A DNA stretch of 64,000 bases from Anaerotignum lactatifermentans DSM 14214 (GCF_900142265.1 NZ_FRAH01000007.1:1-64000), one strand, 5' to 3'; shown: positions 51,887 to 61,289, counted from the first letter of the stretch. A program made the numbers and translations. Notes: generated from the letters alone by a model not told the origin.

Positions 51887-52687
51887 ATGGAATGGCTGGG
51901 TTTTGCCACACTCATAACTGCATATGGCTGCATCTTCACGGCAGTGGTGACGGGGCGGAAAGGCTGGGTTTTGCTCATAGGCTGGCTCATTCCCATATTG
52001 GCCCTGACCATCACTTATGAACCGGGTATGCAGATCAACGGGCTCATGGTACTGATCTGCTTCGTCATGTTCCTCATTTGCAGGCTGGGCATGGTGGATG
52101 TGAAAATGTGGAACATCCGCCAGCGGAAAAAGCATAACATACTGTTTGGCATTTTGTATATCGGTGTGTTTATCCTACTGTTTTACTCCGTTGCCCAAGC
52201 CCAGATTCAGGGATATATGCTGAATCTTCAGGGCTGGGGCAGTCAGAAACTGCCCATCTGGCGCATGGCGCTCAGTACACTGCCGCTGCTCTGGCTCAAT
52301 GTGATTTATACCCGTATGGTGTATACTGCCATTGACCGTCTGAGAAGAAAACGACAGGAATTGAAACTGCTGTCCTGCCGGTGCTTCATCGCCAATGAAC
52401 AGGGCACGGAAAAAGGGCTGAACCAAGGATACTTTTTGGAAGGCATCCAAAACGGTGTCACCTATCACTTCCGTCTGACCCGTCGGTCTTATCTGATGCT
52501 GCGAAAGGAAACGAAGCTTCGTCTGCAAACGGAAACGGGGCTTTTCGGCGGCATTTATGTGACGGACATCGGACACCCGGAATGGCTGAAACGCGCCAGA
52601 CGTGTGGAACGGCGGGATGCCAAAATCGGTATGGCAGTATTTGTAGTTGTGATGATTTTCAGTATCTGGTTATACTGGATTCGATAA
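51887..52687 (+). CDS. Membrane protein of unknown function
   Basis: A 266-residue protein. It has five N-terminal membrane helices (about residues 3-20, 27-43, 51-67, 86-104 and 128-145), a cytoplasmic part of about 95 residues and a last helix at 246-264. No motif recognised. The start is 28 bases after the radical SAM gene and the two are probably one operon. A hairpin terminator follows. Confidence 0.7.
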   Translation: MEWLGFATLITAYGCIFTAVVTGRKGWVLLIGWLIPILALTITYEPGMQINGLMVLICFVMFLICRLGMVDVKMWNIRQRKKHNILFGILYIGVFILLFYSVAQAQIQGYMLNLQGWGSQKLPIWRMALSTLPLLWLNVIYTRMVYTAIDRLRRKRQELKLLSCRCFIANEQGTEKGLNQGYFLEGIQNGVTYHFRLTRRSYLMLRKETKLRLQTETGLFGGIYVTDIGHPEWLKRARRVERRDAKIGMAVFVVVMIFSIWLYWIR

Positions 52688-52692
52688 TAGAA

Positions 52693-52737
52693 GTCGAAAA
52701 TATCTTGAGAAAATCAGGATGTTTTCGGCTTTTTTTA
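52693..52737 (+). terminator. Terminator after the membrane protein gene
   Basis: GTCGAAAATATC.. pairs imperfectly with GGATGTTTTCGGC and is followed by TTTTTTT. Confidence 0.65.
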
Positions 52738-52799
52738 TTTGCCCTGTTCTTTTGGGGGACGAGGATGCATAGGCTGTTACGGAGAGGAAGTGGCGCAGT

Positions 52800-53738
52800 A
52801 TGGTGAAAAAAGTTTTGGGGGTACTGGTGGGCTATGTGCTGCTGGCAGTCATTGTCATTCCTTTGCTGGTAACGGCCATTTTCGGGGGATTTCGCACAGA
52901 AGCGGTGACAGAGGCGAAAAATCTCTTTGGACCGGCGGACTACCTGCAAATCTTACGCCCTGAGCATACAGAACTGGAGGAATATGTGCAAGGGGTGGTG
53001 TCGGCGGAAATGCCTGCCCTCTTTCCCATGGAAGCCCTGAAGGCCCAGGCGGTGGCAGCAAGGACGTATCAGGTGCGGAAAATGGAGGAAGCAGGCAGTG
53101 ATGCTGTCCTTTATGATGTGGGACAAGCCTATGCGGATACAGCTGCCCAGAAAGAAAAATGGGGGGAGCATTACGAAGAATACGCCGCAAGGGTTTCACA
53201 GGCAGTGGAGGAAACGGCAGGGGAAATCATGGTATATGAGGGAGAGCCAATCCTAGCGGTGTTTCATGCCCAAAGCGCAGGCAAAACGGAGGATTCGGAA
53301 AACGTCTGGGTGCAGGAAATCCCCTATCTGCGGAGTGTGGACAGCAGCGGTGACCTGTCCGCACCAGACAATACTGTTACCGAAACCCTTTCGGCGCAGA
53401 CCGTATGGGAAAAACTTTCCGCGTTGGGAGATTTGAGCGTTTCGGCGGTGGAACTGGATTTTTCCGGCATCCAGCGCAGCGAAGCGGGGTATATCCAGCA
53501 GATACAGGCAGGCAATCTCACATTGACGGGCTTAGAAGTACGGACGGCTTTGGGGCTGCGAAGCGCGGACTTTACTGTTCAGCGGCAGGGAGAGGATTTT
53601 GTGTTCACCACCAAGGGGTATGGTCATGGGGCTGGTATGAGCCAGTATGGGGCAAAGGCGTTGGCGGAGGAAGGCATGGACTATCACGAAATCCTCAGCC
53701 ATTATTACACAGGCATTTCTTTTGAAAAAACTGCATAA
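52800..53738 (+). CDS. spoIID: Stage II sporulation protein D, lytic transglycosylase
   Basis: A 312-residue protein with an N-terminal membrane anchor (residues about 5-28) and a SpoIID domain. The key glutamate is in GVVSAEMPALF (about residue 69), AVAARTY follows, and the C-terminal signature is GYGHGAGMSQYGA (about residue 277). SpoIID, with SpoIIM and SpoIIP, cuts septal peptidoglycan so that the mother cell membrane engulfs the forespore. The next gene encodes a SpoIIQ-like protein, which supports the assignment. No good ribosome site precedes the ATG. Confidence 0.92.
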   Translation: MVKKVLGVLVGYVLLAVIVIPLLVTAIFGGFRTEAVTEAKNLFGPADYLQILRPEHTELEEYVQGVVSAEMPALFPMEALKAQAVAARTYQVRKMEEAGSDAVLYDVGQAYADTAAQKEKWGEHYEEYAARVSQAVEETAGEIMVYEGEPILAVFHAQSAGKTEDSENVWVQEIPYLRSVDSSGDLSAPDNTVTETLSAQTVWEKLSALGDLSVSAVELDFSGIQRSEAGYIQQIQAGNLTLTGLEVRTALGLRSADFTVQRQGEDFVFTTKGYGHGAGMSQYGAKALAEEGMDYHEILSHYYTGISFEKTA

Positions 53739-53782
53739 AACAGGGCAAGGCTGGTCAAAATAGCCTTGGAGGTGTTGGCAGA

Positions 53783-54517
53783 ATGAAAAAGAAAAACGAA
53801 AGCAAAATGGCAGCAGTGCTGGTATCCATGGGGTTATGCGTGGTAGCTCTGGGGGCAGGCATGACTTACTACACATGGAGCAATGTGAAGGAGCCCATGA
53901 CAGCGGAGGAAAGCCCGGCTTCTCCCGTTACGGTGGCAAAAAGCCCCACACTGGACACAGCCAAAGCCCAGAGAGAACAAATGAGCAATGACGACGGTGA
54001 GGCACCTGACCCGACACCAGCGCAGGAAGCCAAAACAACAGAAACCAAAACAACATCTGAACAAAAGACAACAGAAAAAAGTACAGCCAAAGCACAACAG
54101 ACAGCGGCAGTGACTTACGTCTATCCTGTCACTGGGGAAACGGTGATGCCTTACAGTGTGGACAAGGCGGTCTATGACCCGACCCTTGACCAGTACCGCA
54201 CCAATGATACCCTTTGTATCGCGGCGGAAGCTGGCACGGAAATCAAAGCGGCGGCAGACGGCACTGTGGCGGAAATCAAAGAGGATGACGAAAGCGGCAG
54301 AACCCTTGTTTTGGAACATGCAGACGGTACGCGGACTACATACGGTCCGCTGGCGGCAGACGGTATGGCGAAAAAAGGCGATACCGTGAAGCAAGGTCAG
54401 ACCGTAGGCAAACTGGACCAGCCTACCAAATATCAGGCGGCACTGGGCAGCCATCTGGTGTTTGCCATGGAGGTAAATGGCGAGCGGGTGGACCCTGCGA
54501 AAAAACTGGAGAAATAA
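53783..54517 (+). CDS. spoIIQ: SpoIIQ-like M23 (LytM) protein with degenerate active site
   Basis: A 244-residue protein. It has one N-terminal membrane helix (residues 10-30), a Thr/Lys-rich linker and a LytM domain from about residue 110. The N-terminal metal motif (H-x3-D) is replaced by RTNDTLC, and the C-terminal H-x-H appears as SHLVFAM, so the metal site is incomplete. SpoIIQ anchors the forespore membrane to SpoIIIAH and need not be an enzyme. Its position directly after spoIID fits. GGAGGTG lies 9 bases before the ATG. Confidence 0.82.
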   Translation: MKKKNESKMAAVLVSMGLCVVALGAGMTYYTWSNVKEPMTAEESPASPVTVAKSPTLDTAKAQREQMSNDDGEAPDPTPAQEAKTTETKTTSEQKTTEKSTAKAQQTAAVTYVYPVTGETVMPYSVDKAVYDPTLDQYRTNDTLCIAAEAGTEIKAAADGTVAEIKEDDESGRTLVLEHADGTRTTYGPLAADGMAKKGDTVKQGQTVGKLDQPTKYQAALGSHLVFAMEVNGERVDPAKKLEK

Positions 54518-54831
54518 AGACAAAATATTTCCCATAAACAGGAAGAAAGCTGGGGGACTTGCACTGCAAGGATTCCGGCTTTCTTTGTTTTCTCGTGAAG
54601 GAATCTCCCTTTTGTCTTGTGGGGGAAAGACTGTCCCGCTTGTGCAATTTTGCCAGAGAAAACCAGCAGAGGGAAAAAAGGGCAGGTGTTTTCTGTGGTT
54701 TTTGGGGCAAAAGTCTGGTTGTGCGTTGTGGTTTTTCAGTTTTTTTGCAAAAAAACCTTTACGAATTTTCGGAAAGGGGATACAATGGGACAAAAGGGGA
54801 ATTTTTGATTTCCCGGATAGGGGGTTAAGGT
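54518..54831. other. Intergenic region with a terminator after the spoIIQ-like gene
   Basis: A hairpin, AGAAAGCTGGG.. with CCGGCTTTCTT and a T run (about 54543-54588), ends the sporulation genes. I see no gene in the rest; several GC-poor frames are open but lack ribosome sites. Confidence 0.5.
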
Positions 54832-55350
54832 ATGGAACGATTTTCTATTATAAAAGGAGATATTGTGAAAGCCAAAACGGATGCCATTGTCAATGCGGCG
54901 AATACATCCCTTCTGGGAGGCGGCGGCGTGGACGGCGCCATTCATCGGGCAGCAGGCAGAGAGCTGCTGGAAGAATGCGAAACCCTTGGCGGCTGCAAAA
55001 CCGGTGAAGCCAAAATTACCCATGGTTATAAGCTGAAAGCAAAGTATGTCATTCATACACCCGGTCCCATCTGGCGCGGAGGCAAATGGGATGAAGAAGA
55101 ACTGCTGGCAAACTGCTACCGCAATTCTCTGGCGCTGGCAAAGGAAAATGGCATCAAGACCATTTCCTTCCCGTCCATCAGCACCGGCGTGTATCGTTTC
55201 CCTGTGCATCTGGCGGCAGAAATCGCTGTGCGGGAAATCATGAATTATCTCAGAGAGAATCCCGATATGGAACAGGTGACTATGGTTTGCTTTGATGACG
55301 ATACCAAAGCGGCTTATGTGGAAGCTTTGGCAGCCTATCAGCAGGCATAA
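54832..55350 (+). CDS. Macrodomain protein, O-acetyl-ADP-ribose deacetylase type
   Basis: A 172-residue single macrodomain. It has the ADP-ribose-binding loops [26 protein letters not shown] (about residues 18-43) and [14 protein letters not shown] (about residues 110-123). The first loop, with N-A-A-N and G-G-G-V-D, is that of the MacroD/YmdB group, which removes acetyl or ADP-ribose groups. Substrate in this organism is unknown. It stands alone, with its own start at 54832. Confidence 0.9.
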   Translation: MERFSIIKGDIVKAKTDAIVNAANTSLLGGGGVDGAIHRAAGRELLEECETLGGCKTGEAKITHGYKLKAKYVIHTPGPIWRGGKWDEEELLANCYRNSLALAKENGIKTISFPSISTGVYRFPVHLAAEIAVREIMNYLRENPDMEQVTMVCFDDDTKAAYVEALAAYQQA

Positions 55351-55465
55351 ACAGAACATAGACAGATGTGGTATTACTGCCGCATCTGTTTTTTTATGGG
55401 AAATAGAAAAGATTATGTCAACATATGGGAAATGGGAACGAAATTTGCAAAAAGGACATGCGGGG

Positions 55466-55662
55466 GATAACTTTTTGTTTTATCCACAAGGAAAAGCCTT
55501 GAAAAAAGAGTTATACACAGAGTTATGCACATTATCCACAGCCTGATTTTCGAAAATATGTGGAGAAAATCCAAGTTATCCCCCTTTTCGCCAGCCCTCG
55601 CCAAAGGGCTGTGTTCCGCCATTTGTGGGGTCTGCGGAAAAATGCCCGTCTGTTGTGGATAG
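55466..55662. promoter_or_regulatory. Cluster of DnaA boxes
   Basis: TTATCCACA at 55480-55488 and 55532-55540 is the perfect consensus. TTATACACA (55511-55519), TTATGCACA (55523-55531), TGTGGAGAA (55559-55567) and TGTGGATAG (55654-55662) differ from it by one base. TTATCCCCC-like partial copies lie at 55466 and 55576. Six boxes in 180 bases is far above chance. There is no dnaA or dnaN next to it. The rest of the 517-base interval (55351-55867) holds no gene I can support. Confidence 0.75.
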
Positions 55663-55759
55663 TATTCTGTCAACCAAACGGAAATTGTGAACAAACCCGT
55701 TTTTTAATTTTGGGCAAAAGTCCGAAAAAATTTTTTCAAAGAAAAGAGGGTTTTTGGAA

Positions 55760-55782
55760 ATGACATCGAATATGTATGTCAT
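55760..55782. promoter_or_regulatory. Inverted repeat upstream of hpf
   Basis: ATGACAT (55760-55766) and ATGTCAT (55776-55782) form a perfect 7-base inverted repeat with a 9-base gap, about 86 bases before the hpf start. It may be an operator. A second stem, TTTCCG..CGGAAA, lies at about 55831-55847 in the leader. Confidence 0.45.
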
Positions 55783-55867
55783 AGAAAGAGAGATGTCTTT
55801 CTAGTCCCCCTTAGGGGTGTACCAATAGGTTTCCGCAAAGACGGAAACTGCGAAGGGAGTTGTTAGT

Positions 55868-56413
55868 ATGCGGTATAACATCATTGGGAAAAATATCGAC
55901 GTTTGGGACAAGACCAAAGAAATGGTGGAGAAAAAACTGGACAGAATTGCAAAACTGTTCCCGGAAGACACCAACGCAACCATTACACTGAGTCTGGAAA
56001 AACTGGTTTCTACCGTTGAAGTAACCATTCCGCTGAATAAACGACTGATCCGTGCAGAAGTACAGGATACAGATATGACAGCTGCCATGGACAAAGCTGT
56101 GGATATTCTGGAAAATCAGGTTGTCCGCTACAAAAAACGGATGCGCACCAAAGTCCGTCAGGGCGGCGAAAACTTTGTGGCAGAATATCAGGCAATTATG
56201 GTACCTGAAGAATATCTGGATGAAGAACCTCTGTACAAGATCGAACGTATCAAACATTTTGAAGTAAAACCCATGGACGCTGAAGAAGCAGTGATGGAAA
56301 TGGAACTGATCGGTCATAACTTCTTCGTATTCCGCAATGGGGAAACAGACGAAGTGAATGTAGTTTACAAACGGAAAAATGGTTCCTATGGTCTGATCGA
56401 ACCCGAATATTAA
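55868..56413 (+). CDS. hpf: Ribosome hibernation promoting factor, long form
   Basis: A 181-residue protein. The N-terminal ribosome-binding domain (MRYNIIGKNIDVWDKTKEMV, about residues 1-100) is followed by a linker and the C-terminal dimerisation domain (YKIERIKHFEVKPMDAEEAVMEMELIGHNFFVF, about residues 122-155). Long HPF joins two 70S ribosomes into inactive 100S dimers in stationary phase or stress. GAAGGGAG precedes the ATG. Its neighbour order hpf..secA is common in Firmicutes, although here several genes lie between. Confidence 0.95.
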   Translation: MRYNIIGKNIDVWDKTKEMVEKKLDRIAKLFPEDTNATITLSLEKLVSTVEVTIPLNKRLIRAEVQDTDMTAAMDKAVDILENQVVRYKKRMRTKVRQGGENFVAEYQAIMVPEEYLDEEPLYKIERIKHFEVKPMDAEEAVMEMELIGHNFFVFRNGETDEVNVVYKRKNGSYGLIEPEY

Positions 56414-56437
56414 AATAGAAATATACTTGCACATGAT

Positions 56438-56480
56438 GGAGGCGGGAAATTCCTTTGGAGGAGGTTCCGCCTCCTTTTTT
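56438..56480 (+). terminator. Terminator of hpf
   Basis: GGAGGCGG.. pairs with CCGCCTCC and is followed by TTTTTT at 56475-56480. Confidence 0.75.
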
Positions 56481-56499
56481 GTATGAAGGAGGAACATAT

Positions 56500-56847
56500 A
56501 TGGAACAGCTGGAAATCATGGAGGGCATCCTCAACGCGTACCCCTATCCCATCGTTTTTGTGGATAACGATTATATCATTCGGTTTCTGAACCGCTTTGC
56601 CAAGTACCATTACTATGAAGAACGGGGCTATGGGGATTTGATTGGCAAGAGCATTTTTGACTGCCACCTGACAGATGCCGCCAAGGAAAAAATCAAAATG
56701 GCTTATGAAGGCATCAAAAAGAATGGTAAAGAAGTTTTTATCGGCGTCAATACCCGCAATCAGCGGATGTATATGATGGGGGTGCGGAACCAGAAAGGGG
56801 AATGGATTGGATTTTTTGAACGGTTTGAATTGAATCTGGCAAAATAA
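56500..56847 (+). CDS. Single PAS-domain protein
   Basis: A 115-residue protein that is only a PAS fold: LNAYPYPIVFVDNDYIIRFLNRFA (about residues 8-31), YGDLIGKSIFDCH and NQRMYMMGVRNQKGEWIGFFERFE. PAS domains bind small ligands or partner proteins. With no output domain, it must act through another protein. GAAGGAGG lies before the ATG at 56500; a longer reading from 56455 would run through the hpf terminator. Confidence 0.78.
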   Translation: MEQLEIMEGILNAYPYPIVFVDNDYIIRFLNRFAKYHYYEERGYGDLIGKSIFDCHLTDAAKEKIKMAYEGIKKNGKEVFIGVNTRNQRMYMMGVRNQKGEWIGFFERFELNLAK

Positions 56848-56888
56848 AAAAGGGAAAGCATACCAGATAAAATCTCAGTAAAAATAAA

Positions 56889-56935
56889 AAAGCTGAAATC
56901 CTTTGTTTTGATGAGGATTTCAGCTTTCTTTGTTT
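56889..56935 (+). terminator. Terminator after the PAS gene
   Basis: AGCTGAAATCC (56890-56900) pairs with GGATTTCAGCT (56915-56925), followed by TTCTTTGTTTTC. It can also end the minus-strand MATE gene. Confidence 0.7.
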
Positions 56936-56979
56936 TCTTATGAAGATGTCTTCAAATGGGAATTTCCCACTCTTTTTGC

Positions 56980-58347
56980 TTATGATTTCGCTGCCATACG
57001 TCGTTTTGGTTTGGGACCATGATGCTGCCAAGGGCGGATATGGTAGAACCAGAAAGACAGTGCCGCGGACAATGTCCAGCCAACGGGCCAGGACAGCCAG
57101 ATGCCTGTGGAGTCCATAGACAGTGCTTTTACAAAGAAATATGCCAGCACCACACGAAGCACCAGGTCTGTGAATGTGGTGGTGGTGAAATAAGCGATGG
57201 AACTGGTTCCCCTCAGTACCCCGTCACACATGGCTTTGACCATGACCACAAAGTAGAAAGGAGATACAATCCGCAGGAACATCATGCCTGCATGGATGGC
57301 ATTGGGGCTGCCGTTATCCAAAAACAGACCGATGGCAAAACGTCCTAAGAACAGATAAATCACCACAAAGGGCAGACATACCAGCGCACCCATGCGCAGG
57401 CTTTCCTTCAGCCCGTCTGTGATACGGCTTTCCTTATGGGCACCGATATTCTGTGCCGTAAAGGAAGAAAGACCGTTGGCAAGGGTGGACATACAGGTGA
57501 CAGAGAATGTATTCAGCTTGATGGCGGAAGAATATCCCGCAATAACGGCGGAGCCAAAGCTGTTGACCAAACCCTGGATGAACAGGTTCCCCACGGAAAC
57601 GAAGCTCTGCTGCAAAATGCTGGGTACGGCAATGACAGAAATCTGCCCCAGCAAATGGAAAGAAAACAGCGGGAACTGTTTTGTGGTGGGAATCTGTTTC
57701 AGACGATGGAGCAGGGCTGCCAGTGCCAGCAGGGAGGAAATGCCCTGTGCCGCGAAGGTTGCCCATGCCACACCTGCCACGCCCATATCAAAGACGATAA
57801 CGAACAAGAGGTCCAGCAGGATATTGCCTATAGAGGAGCCGATGAGGAAATACAAAGGTGTTTTGGAATCCCCCAGAGCGGTGAAGATGCCTGTGCAGAC
57901 GTTATACAGAAACAGGAACAGGAACCCGTATATGTAGATATTCAGATACAGGGCACCGTCAGAAAAGATGTTTTCCGGTGTCTGAAGCATCCGCAGCATG
58001 TTTTGCCCTTGCCATACGCCGAATACCGTCAGAATCACGCTCAAAACTACGCAGGTGATGAATATGGTGCTGACGGCGCATTTCAGATGGATGTATTGCC
58101 TGCCGCCAAAAAGTCTGGAAATGCTGACGGCACAGCCAGCACAGCTGCCGATGGCAATTGCCATAAAAATCATGGTGATGGGATAGGATGCCCCAACGGC
58201 TGCCAGCGCGTCCTCCCCGATGAAACGTCCCGCAATGACGCTGTCGGCAATGTTATACATCTGCTGAAAAGCCACGCTGATAAGCATGGGAATGGAAAAA
58301 CTCCACAGCAATTTGCGAATATTGCCTGTGGTCAAATCGGTTATCAT
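56980..58347 (-). CDS. MATE-family multidrug/sodium exporter (copy 1)
   Basis: A 455-residue protein with about 12 membrane helices. It shows MATE features such as PMLISVAFQQMYNIADSVIAGRFIGEDALAAVGASYP (about residues 19-55) and the second-half repeat SILQQSFVSVGNLFIQGLVNSFG (about residues 241-263). By family it exports drugs or other organic cations in exchange for Na+ or H+. The gene has a close paralogue immediately upstream on the same strand (58544-59888). Confidence 0.92.
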   Translation of the reverse strand: MITDLTTGNIRKLLWSFSIPMLISVAFQQMYNIADSVIAGRFIGEDALAAVGASYPITMIFMAIAIGSCAGCAVSISRLFGGRQYIHLKCAVSTIFITCVVLSVILTVFGVWQGQNMLRMLQTPENIFSDGALYLNIYIYGFLFLFLYNVCTGIFTALGDSKTPLYFLIGSSIGNILLDLLFVIVFDMGVAGVAWATFAAQGISSLLALAALLHRLKQIPTTKQFPLFSFHLLGQISVIAVPSILQQSFVSVGNLFIQGLVNSFGSAVIAGYSSAIKLNTFSVTCMSTLANGLSSFTAQNIGAHKESRITDGLKESLRMGALVCLPFVVIYLFLGRFAIGLFLDNGSPNAIHAGMMFLRIVSPFYFVVMVKAMCDGVLRGTSSIAYFTTTTFTDLVLRVVLAYFFVKALSMDSTGIWLSWPVGWTLSAALSFWFYHIRPWQHHGPKPKRRMAAKS

Positions 58348-58491
58348 AGATTTCCCCCTTTCGTAAAATGCATATTCCGATCACGTCCTTTTCTTTCATT
58401 GTATACAAAAGTAAGGAGAAGGGCAAGGAAAACAAATGGGGTACAGGAAAAAAGGCTTTTTTCGCTGCACGCAGAAGAAAATCGTTTCCAT

Positions 58492-58530
58492 AAAAAAAGC
58501 CGGAATCCTTTTTGTGGGAGGATTCCAGCT
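58492..58530 (-). terminator. Terminator between the two MATE genes
   Basis: On the minus strand, AGCTGGAATCC pairs with GGATTCCGGCT and is followed by a run of seven T. It ends transcription of copy 2, so the two genes have separate promoters. Confidence 0.75.
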
Positions 58531-58543
58531 ATGTTTGTTTTGA

Positions 58544-59888
58544 TTATAAAGTATCGTAAGAGCGTTTTTCCCATGGTTTTTTCCGATAGAACACATAGGA
58601 AAGGATGCAGGAGATGCTCCAGCCGAAAGGCCAGGACAGCCAGATGCCTGTGGAGCCCAGACCAAAGCCAATGGCAAAGACGAAGGCCAATACCACACGG
58701 AGGACAAGGTCTGTGAATGTGGTGGTCATGAAGTACAGCATGGCGCTGCCCCCGCGGAGCACACCGTCACACATGACTTTGGTGGATACCACGAAGTAGA
58801 AAGGTGTGACGATTTTCAGGAACATGGCACCGGCAGCAATGGCTTCGGCGCTTTCGCTTTTCATGAATAGCCCCATGGCAGCTTCACTGAAGAAGAAGTA
58901 CACCAGCACAAAAGGCAGGGATACCAGAATGCCCATTTTGGCGCCGGCGCGGAAGCCTTCCTGTACACGGTCTTTTTTGCCTGCCCCCAGATTCTGAGCG
59001 GTGAAGGAAGAAAGACCGTTGGAAAGGGTGGTCATGCAGGTAACGCCGAAGGTGTTCAGCTTGATGGCGCCGGAATAGCCTGCAATGACGGCGGAACCGT
59101 AGCTGTTGACCAGACCTTGAATAAACAGGTTTCCCACAGATACAAAGCACTGCTGTAAAATGCTGGGCACGGCAACTTTTGTGACCTGACCCAGTACGGC
59201 AAAGGAAAAGAACTGATGGGCTTCTGTGGTCTGGAGTTTTTTCAGACGGAAAAACAGTGTGATGAGGGCCAGAACGCAGGCAATGCCCTGTGCCAGGAAG
59301 GTTGCCCATGCCACACCTGCTACGCCCATATCAAAGGCAATGACGAAAAGCAAGTCCAGGGCGATATTCCCCAAAGAGGAACCAATGAGGAAATACAGGG
59401 GTGTTCGGGAGTCCCCCAGCGCCGTAAAGATGCCTGTGCCTACGTTATACAAAAACAGGAACAGGAATCCTAAGATGTAGATATGCAGATACAAAGAAGC
59501 GTCGGAAAAAATGTTTTCCGGTGTCTGCAAAAGCAGCAGCAGGTTATCACCCTGCCAGATGCCAAAGAGAGAGCACAATGCTCACAATGACGCCGGCACA
59601 GCAGATGGTGCCAACGGCTGTTTTCAGCATGGCATAATGTTTGCTGCCGAACAGCTGGGATATAACGACAGTACAGCCGATGCTGCTGCCGATGGCAACA
59701 GCCATGAAAATCATGGTGATGGGATAGGATGCCCCTACAGCTGCCAACGCTTGCTCCCCGATGAACCGCCCTGCGATGATGCTGTCGGCAATGTTGAAAA
59801 ACTGCTGGAAAACCACACTGATGAGCATGGGAATGGAAAATGCCCAGAGCAGACGACTGGTATTGCCTGTAGTCAGGTCTGTATTCAT
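58544..59888 (-). pseudogene. MATE-family exporter (copy 2), frameshifted
   Basis: The N-terminal part (59547-59888) reads MNTDLTTGNTSRLLWAFSIP and on, and the C-terminal part (58544 to about 59575) is in another frame. They overlap at a GCTCTCTCTTTGG tract (minus strand), where the paralogue has VLSVILTVFGVWQGQNML. One base less, or two more, in the CT tract explains the shift. With it corrected the protein would have about 447 residues, as in copy 1. It could be a broken gene, a phase-variable one or a sequencing error. Confidence 0.85.
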
Positions 59889-60097
59889 GAAAAAAACTCC
59901 TTTCTGATGAATTGAAATGGTGTTATTTCCCCGAAAAAGTATGTGAAAAACATATCAAAGTCAATATAATACTTTTTTCAAAGAAAGAAAACAGTTTTGT
60001 GTTGTTTATTTTTTGTGAAAGTTCATTTTTTACCTCGCCACCTGCAAAGTTTTGTGATATGATAATCGGACAATAGAGGAAAAAAGGAGGGTTTTGC

Positions 60098-60691
60098 GTG
60101 GCAAAACTGTATTTTCGATATGGCGCCATGGGCAGCTCTAAGTCTGCACAGGCACTGATTACCAAGTTCAATTACGAGGAAAAGGACATGCAGGTATGGC
60201 TCATGAAGCCTGCCGTAGATACCAGAGATGGGGAAGGCGTGGTGAAAAGCCGCATTGGTCTGGAAGCCCCTGCTTATGTGGTGACAGCGGATGTGGATTT
60301 GTTTGCCCTGTTCCAGAAAGGAGAGCGGGAAAAACAGTTCTATGATGTCATCATCGCCGATGAAGCCCAGTTCTTCCAGCCAGAACAGATTGACCAGCTC
60401 CGGGACATTGTGGATACCTATAATGTACCTGTGTTCTGCTATGGTCTGCGGACAGATTTCCGCACAAAACTGTTCCCCGGCAGCGCCCGTCTACTGGAAA
60501 TCGCCGATTCCATTACAGAACTGAAGACTGTTTGCAGCTGCGGCAGCAAAGCCATCGTCAACGCAAGACTGGATGGAGAAGGACATGTCATCACCGAAGG
60601 GGAACAGGTCATGCTGGGCGGCAATGAAAGCTATGAACCCATGTGTTATAAATGCTGGAAAAAAGCGCTGGAAAAGGAGAAGGAAGCATGA
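60098..60691 (+). CDS. tdk: Thymidine kinase
   Basis: A 197-residue protein with the P-loop YGAMGSSKSAQ (about residues 8-18), IIADEAQFF (about residues 86-94, catalytic acid in this segment) and a zinc site formed by CSCG and CYKCW (about residues 146 and 187). It phosphorylates thymidine in pyrimidine salvage. The GTG at 60098 follows AAAGGAGGG. It overlaps the next gene by an ATGA. Confidence 0.95.
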   Translation: MAKLYFRYGAMGSSKSAQALITKFNYEEKDMQVWLMKPAVDTRDGEGVVKSRIGLEAPAYVVTADVDLFALFQKGEREKQFYDVIIADEAQFFQPEQIDQLRDIVDTYNVPVFCYGLRTDFRTKLFPGSARLLEIADSITELKTVCSCGSKAIVNARLDGEGHVITEGEQVMLGGNESYEPMCYKCWKKALEKEKEA

Positions 60692-61257
60692 CGCCGAGAG
60701 AATTCATTGATTTTCTGCATGTGGCAGAACGGCTCAAAGACAATACCCGTCATTCCACCACCAGTCAGGGTCGCCCTGAAAGCGTGGCAGAACACAGCTG
60801 GCGTGTGGCGCTCATGGCAATGCTCCTTTCTGGAGAAGCGGAAGGCGTAGACCTGAATAAAGTGCTGCGGATGTGCGTTATTCACGATCTGGGTGAAGCC
60901 ATCACCGGAGACATTCCTTCTTTCTGGAAAACGGAAGCGGATGCGGCAAAAGAGGACAAAGAAGTCTTTGCCCTGGCGGAAAGCCTGCCGGAACCTGTCA
61001 GAAGCGAATGGAAAGCCCTCTTTGCGGAAATGATAGAAATGAAAACGCCGGAAGCCCGTGTGTATAAGGCATTGGACAAGCTGGAAGCAGTTTTGCAGCA
61101 CAACGAAGCGCCTTTGTCCACATGGATTCCTTTGGAATATGAACTCAACCAGACTTACGGTATGGAAGAAGCCAAAGCGTCCATTCCTTTTCTGGAAGCG
61201 GTACGCAATCTGGCAGTGACAGACACCAAAGAAAAATTGCAGAAAGAATCAACATAA
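60688..61257 (+). CDS. HD-domain hydrolase (YfbR/HDDC2-like)
   Basis: A 189-residue HD-domain phosphohydrolase. The metal-binding residues are in ESVAEHSWRVALMA (about residue 32), VIHDLGE (about residues 69-75) and ALDKLEAVL (about residue 132). Members such as YfbR remove phosphate from deoxynucleoside 5'-monophosphates. Coupling to tdk by an ATGA overlap suggests a shared role in deoxynucleotide balance, which is inference. The start is the ATG at 60688, not the earlier in-frame 60652. Confidence 0.87.
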   Translation: MTPREFIDFLHVAERLKDNTRHSTTSQGRPESVAEHSWRVALMAMLLSGEAEGVDLNKVLRMCVIHDLGEAITGDIPSFWKTEADAAKEDKEVFALAESLPEPVRSEWKALFAEMIEMKTPEARVYKALDKLEAVLQHNEAPLSTWIPLEYELNQTYGMEEAKASIPFLEAVRNLAVTDTKEKLQKEST

Positions 61258-61289
61258 TCAATCGGGGAAAAGAGAAGGTGTAATAAGAA

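Noticed and set aside
54477-55007. 176-codon frame between the spoIIQ-like and macrodomain genes
   Set aside because: Covers a terminator and the start of the macrodomain gene; no ribosome site and no recognisable fold.
55663-55867. raiA-type RNA upstream of hpf
   Set aside because: The interval is AT-rich with only small stems and does not look like a large GC-rich structured RNA.
57436-58716. 426-codon open frame opposite the MATE gene
   Set aside because: Antisense shadow, low complexity, runs past the MATE start and through a terminator.
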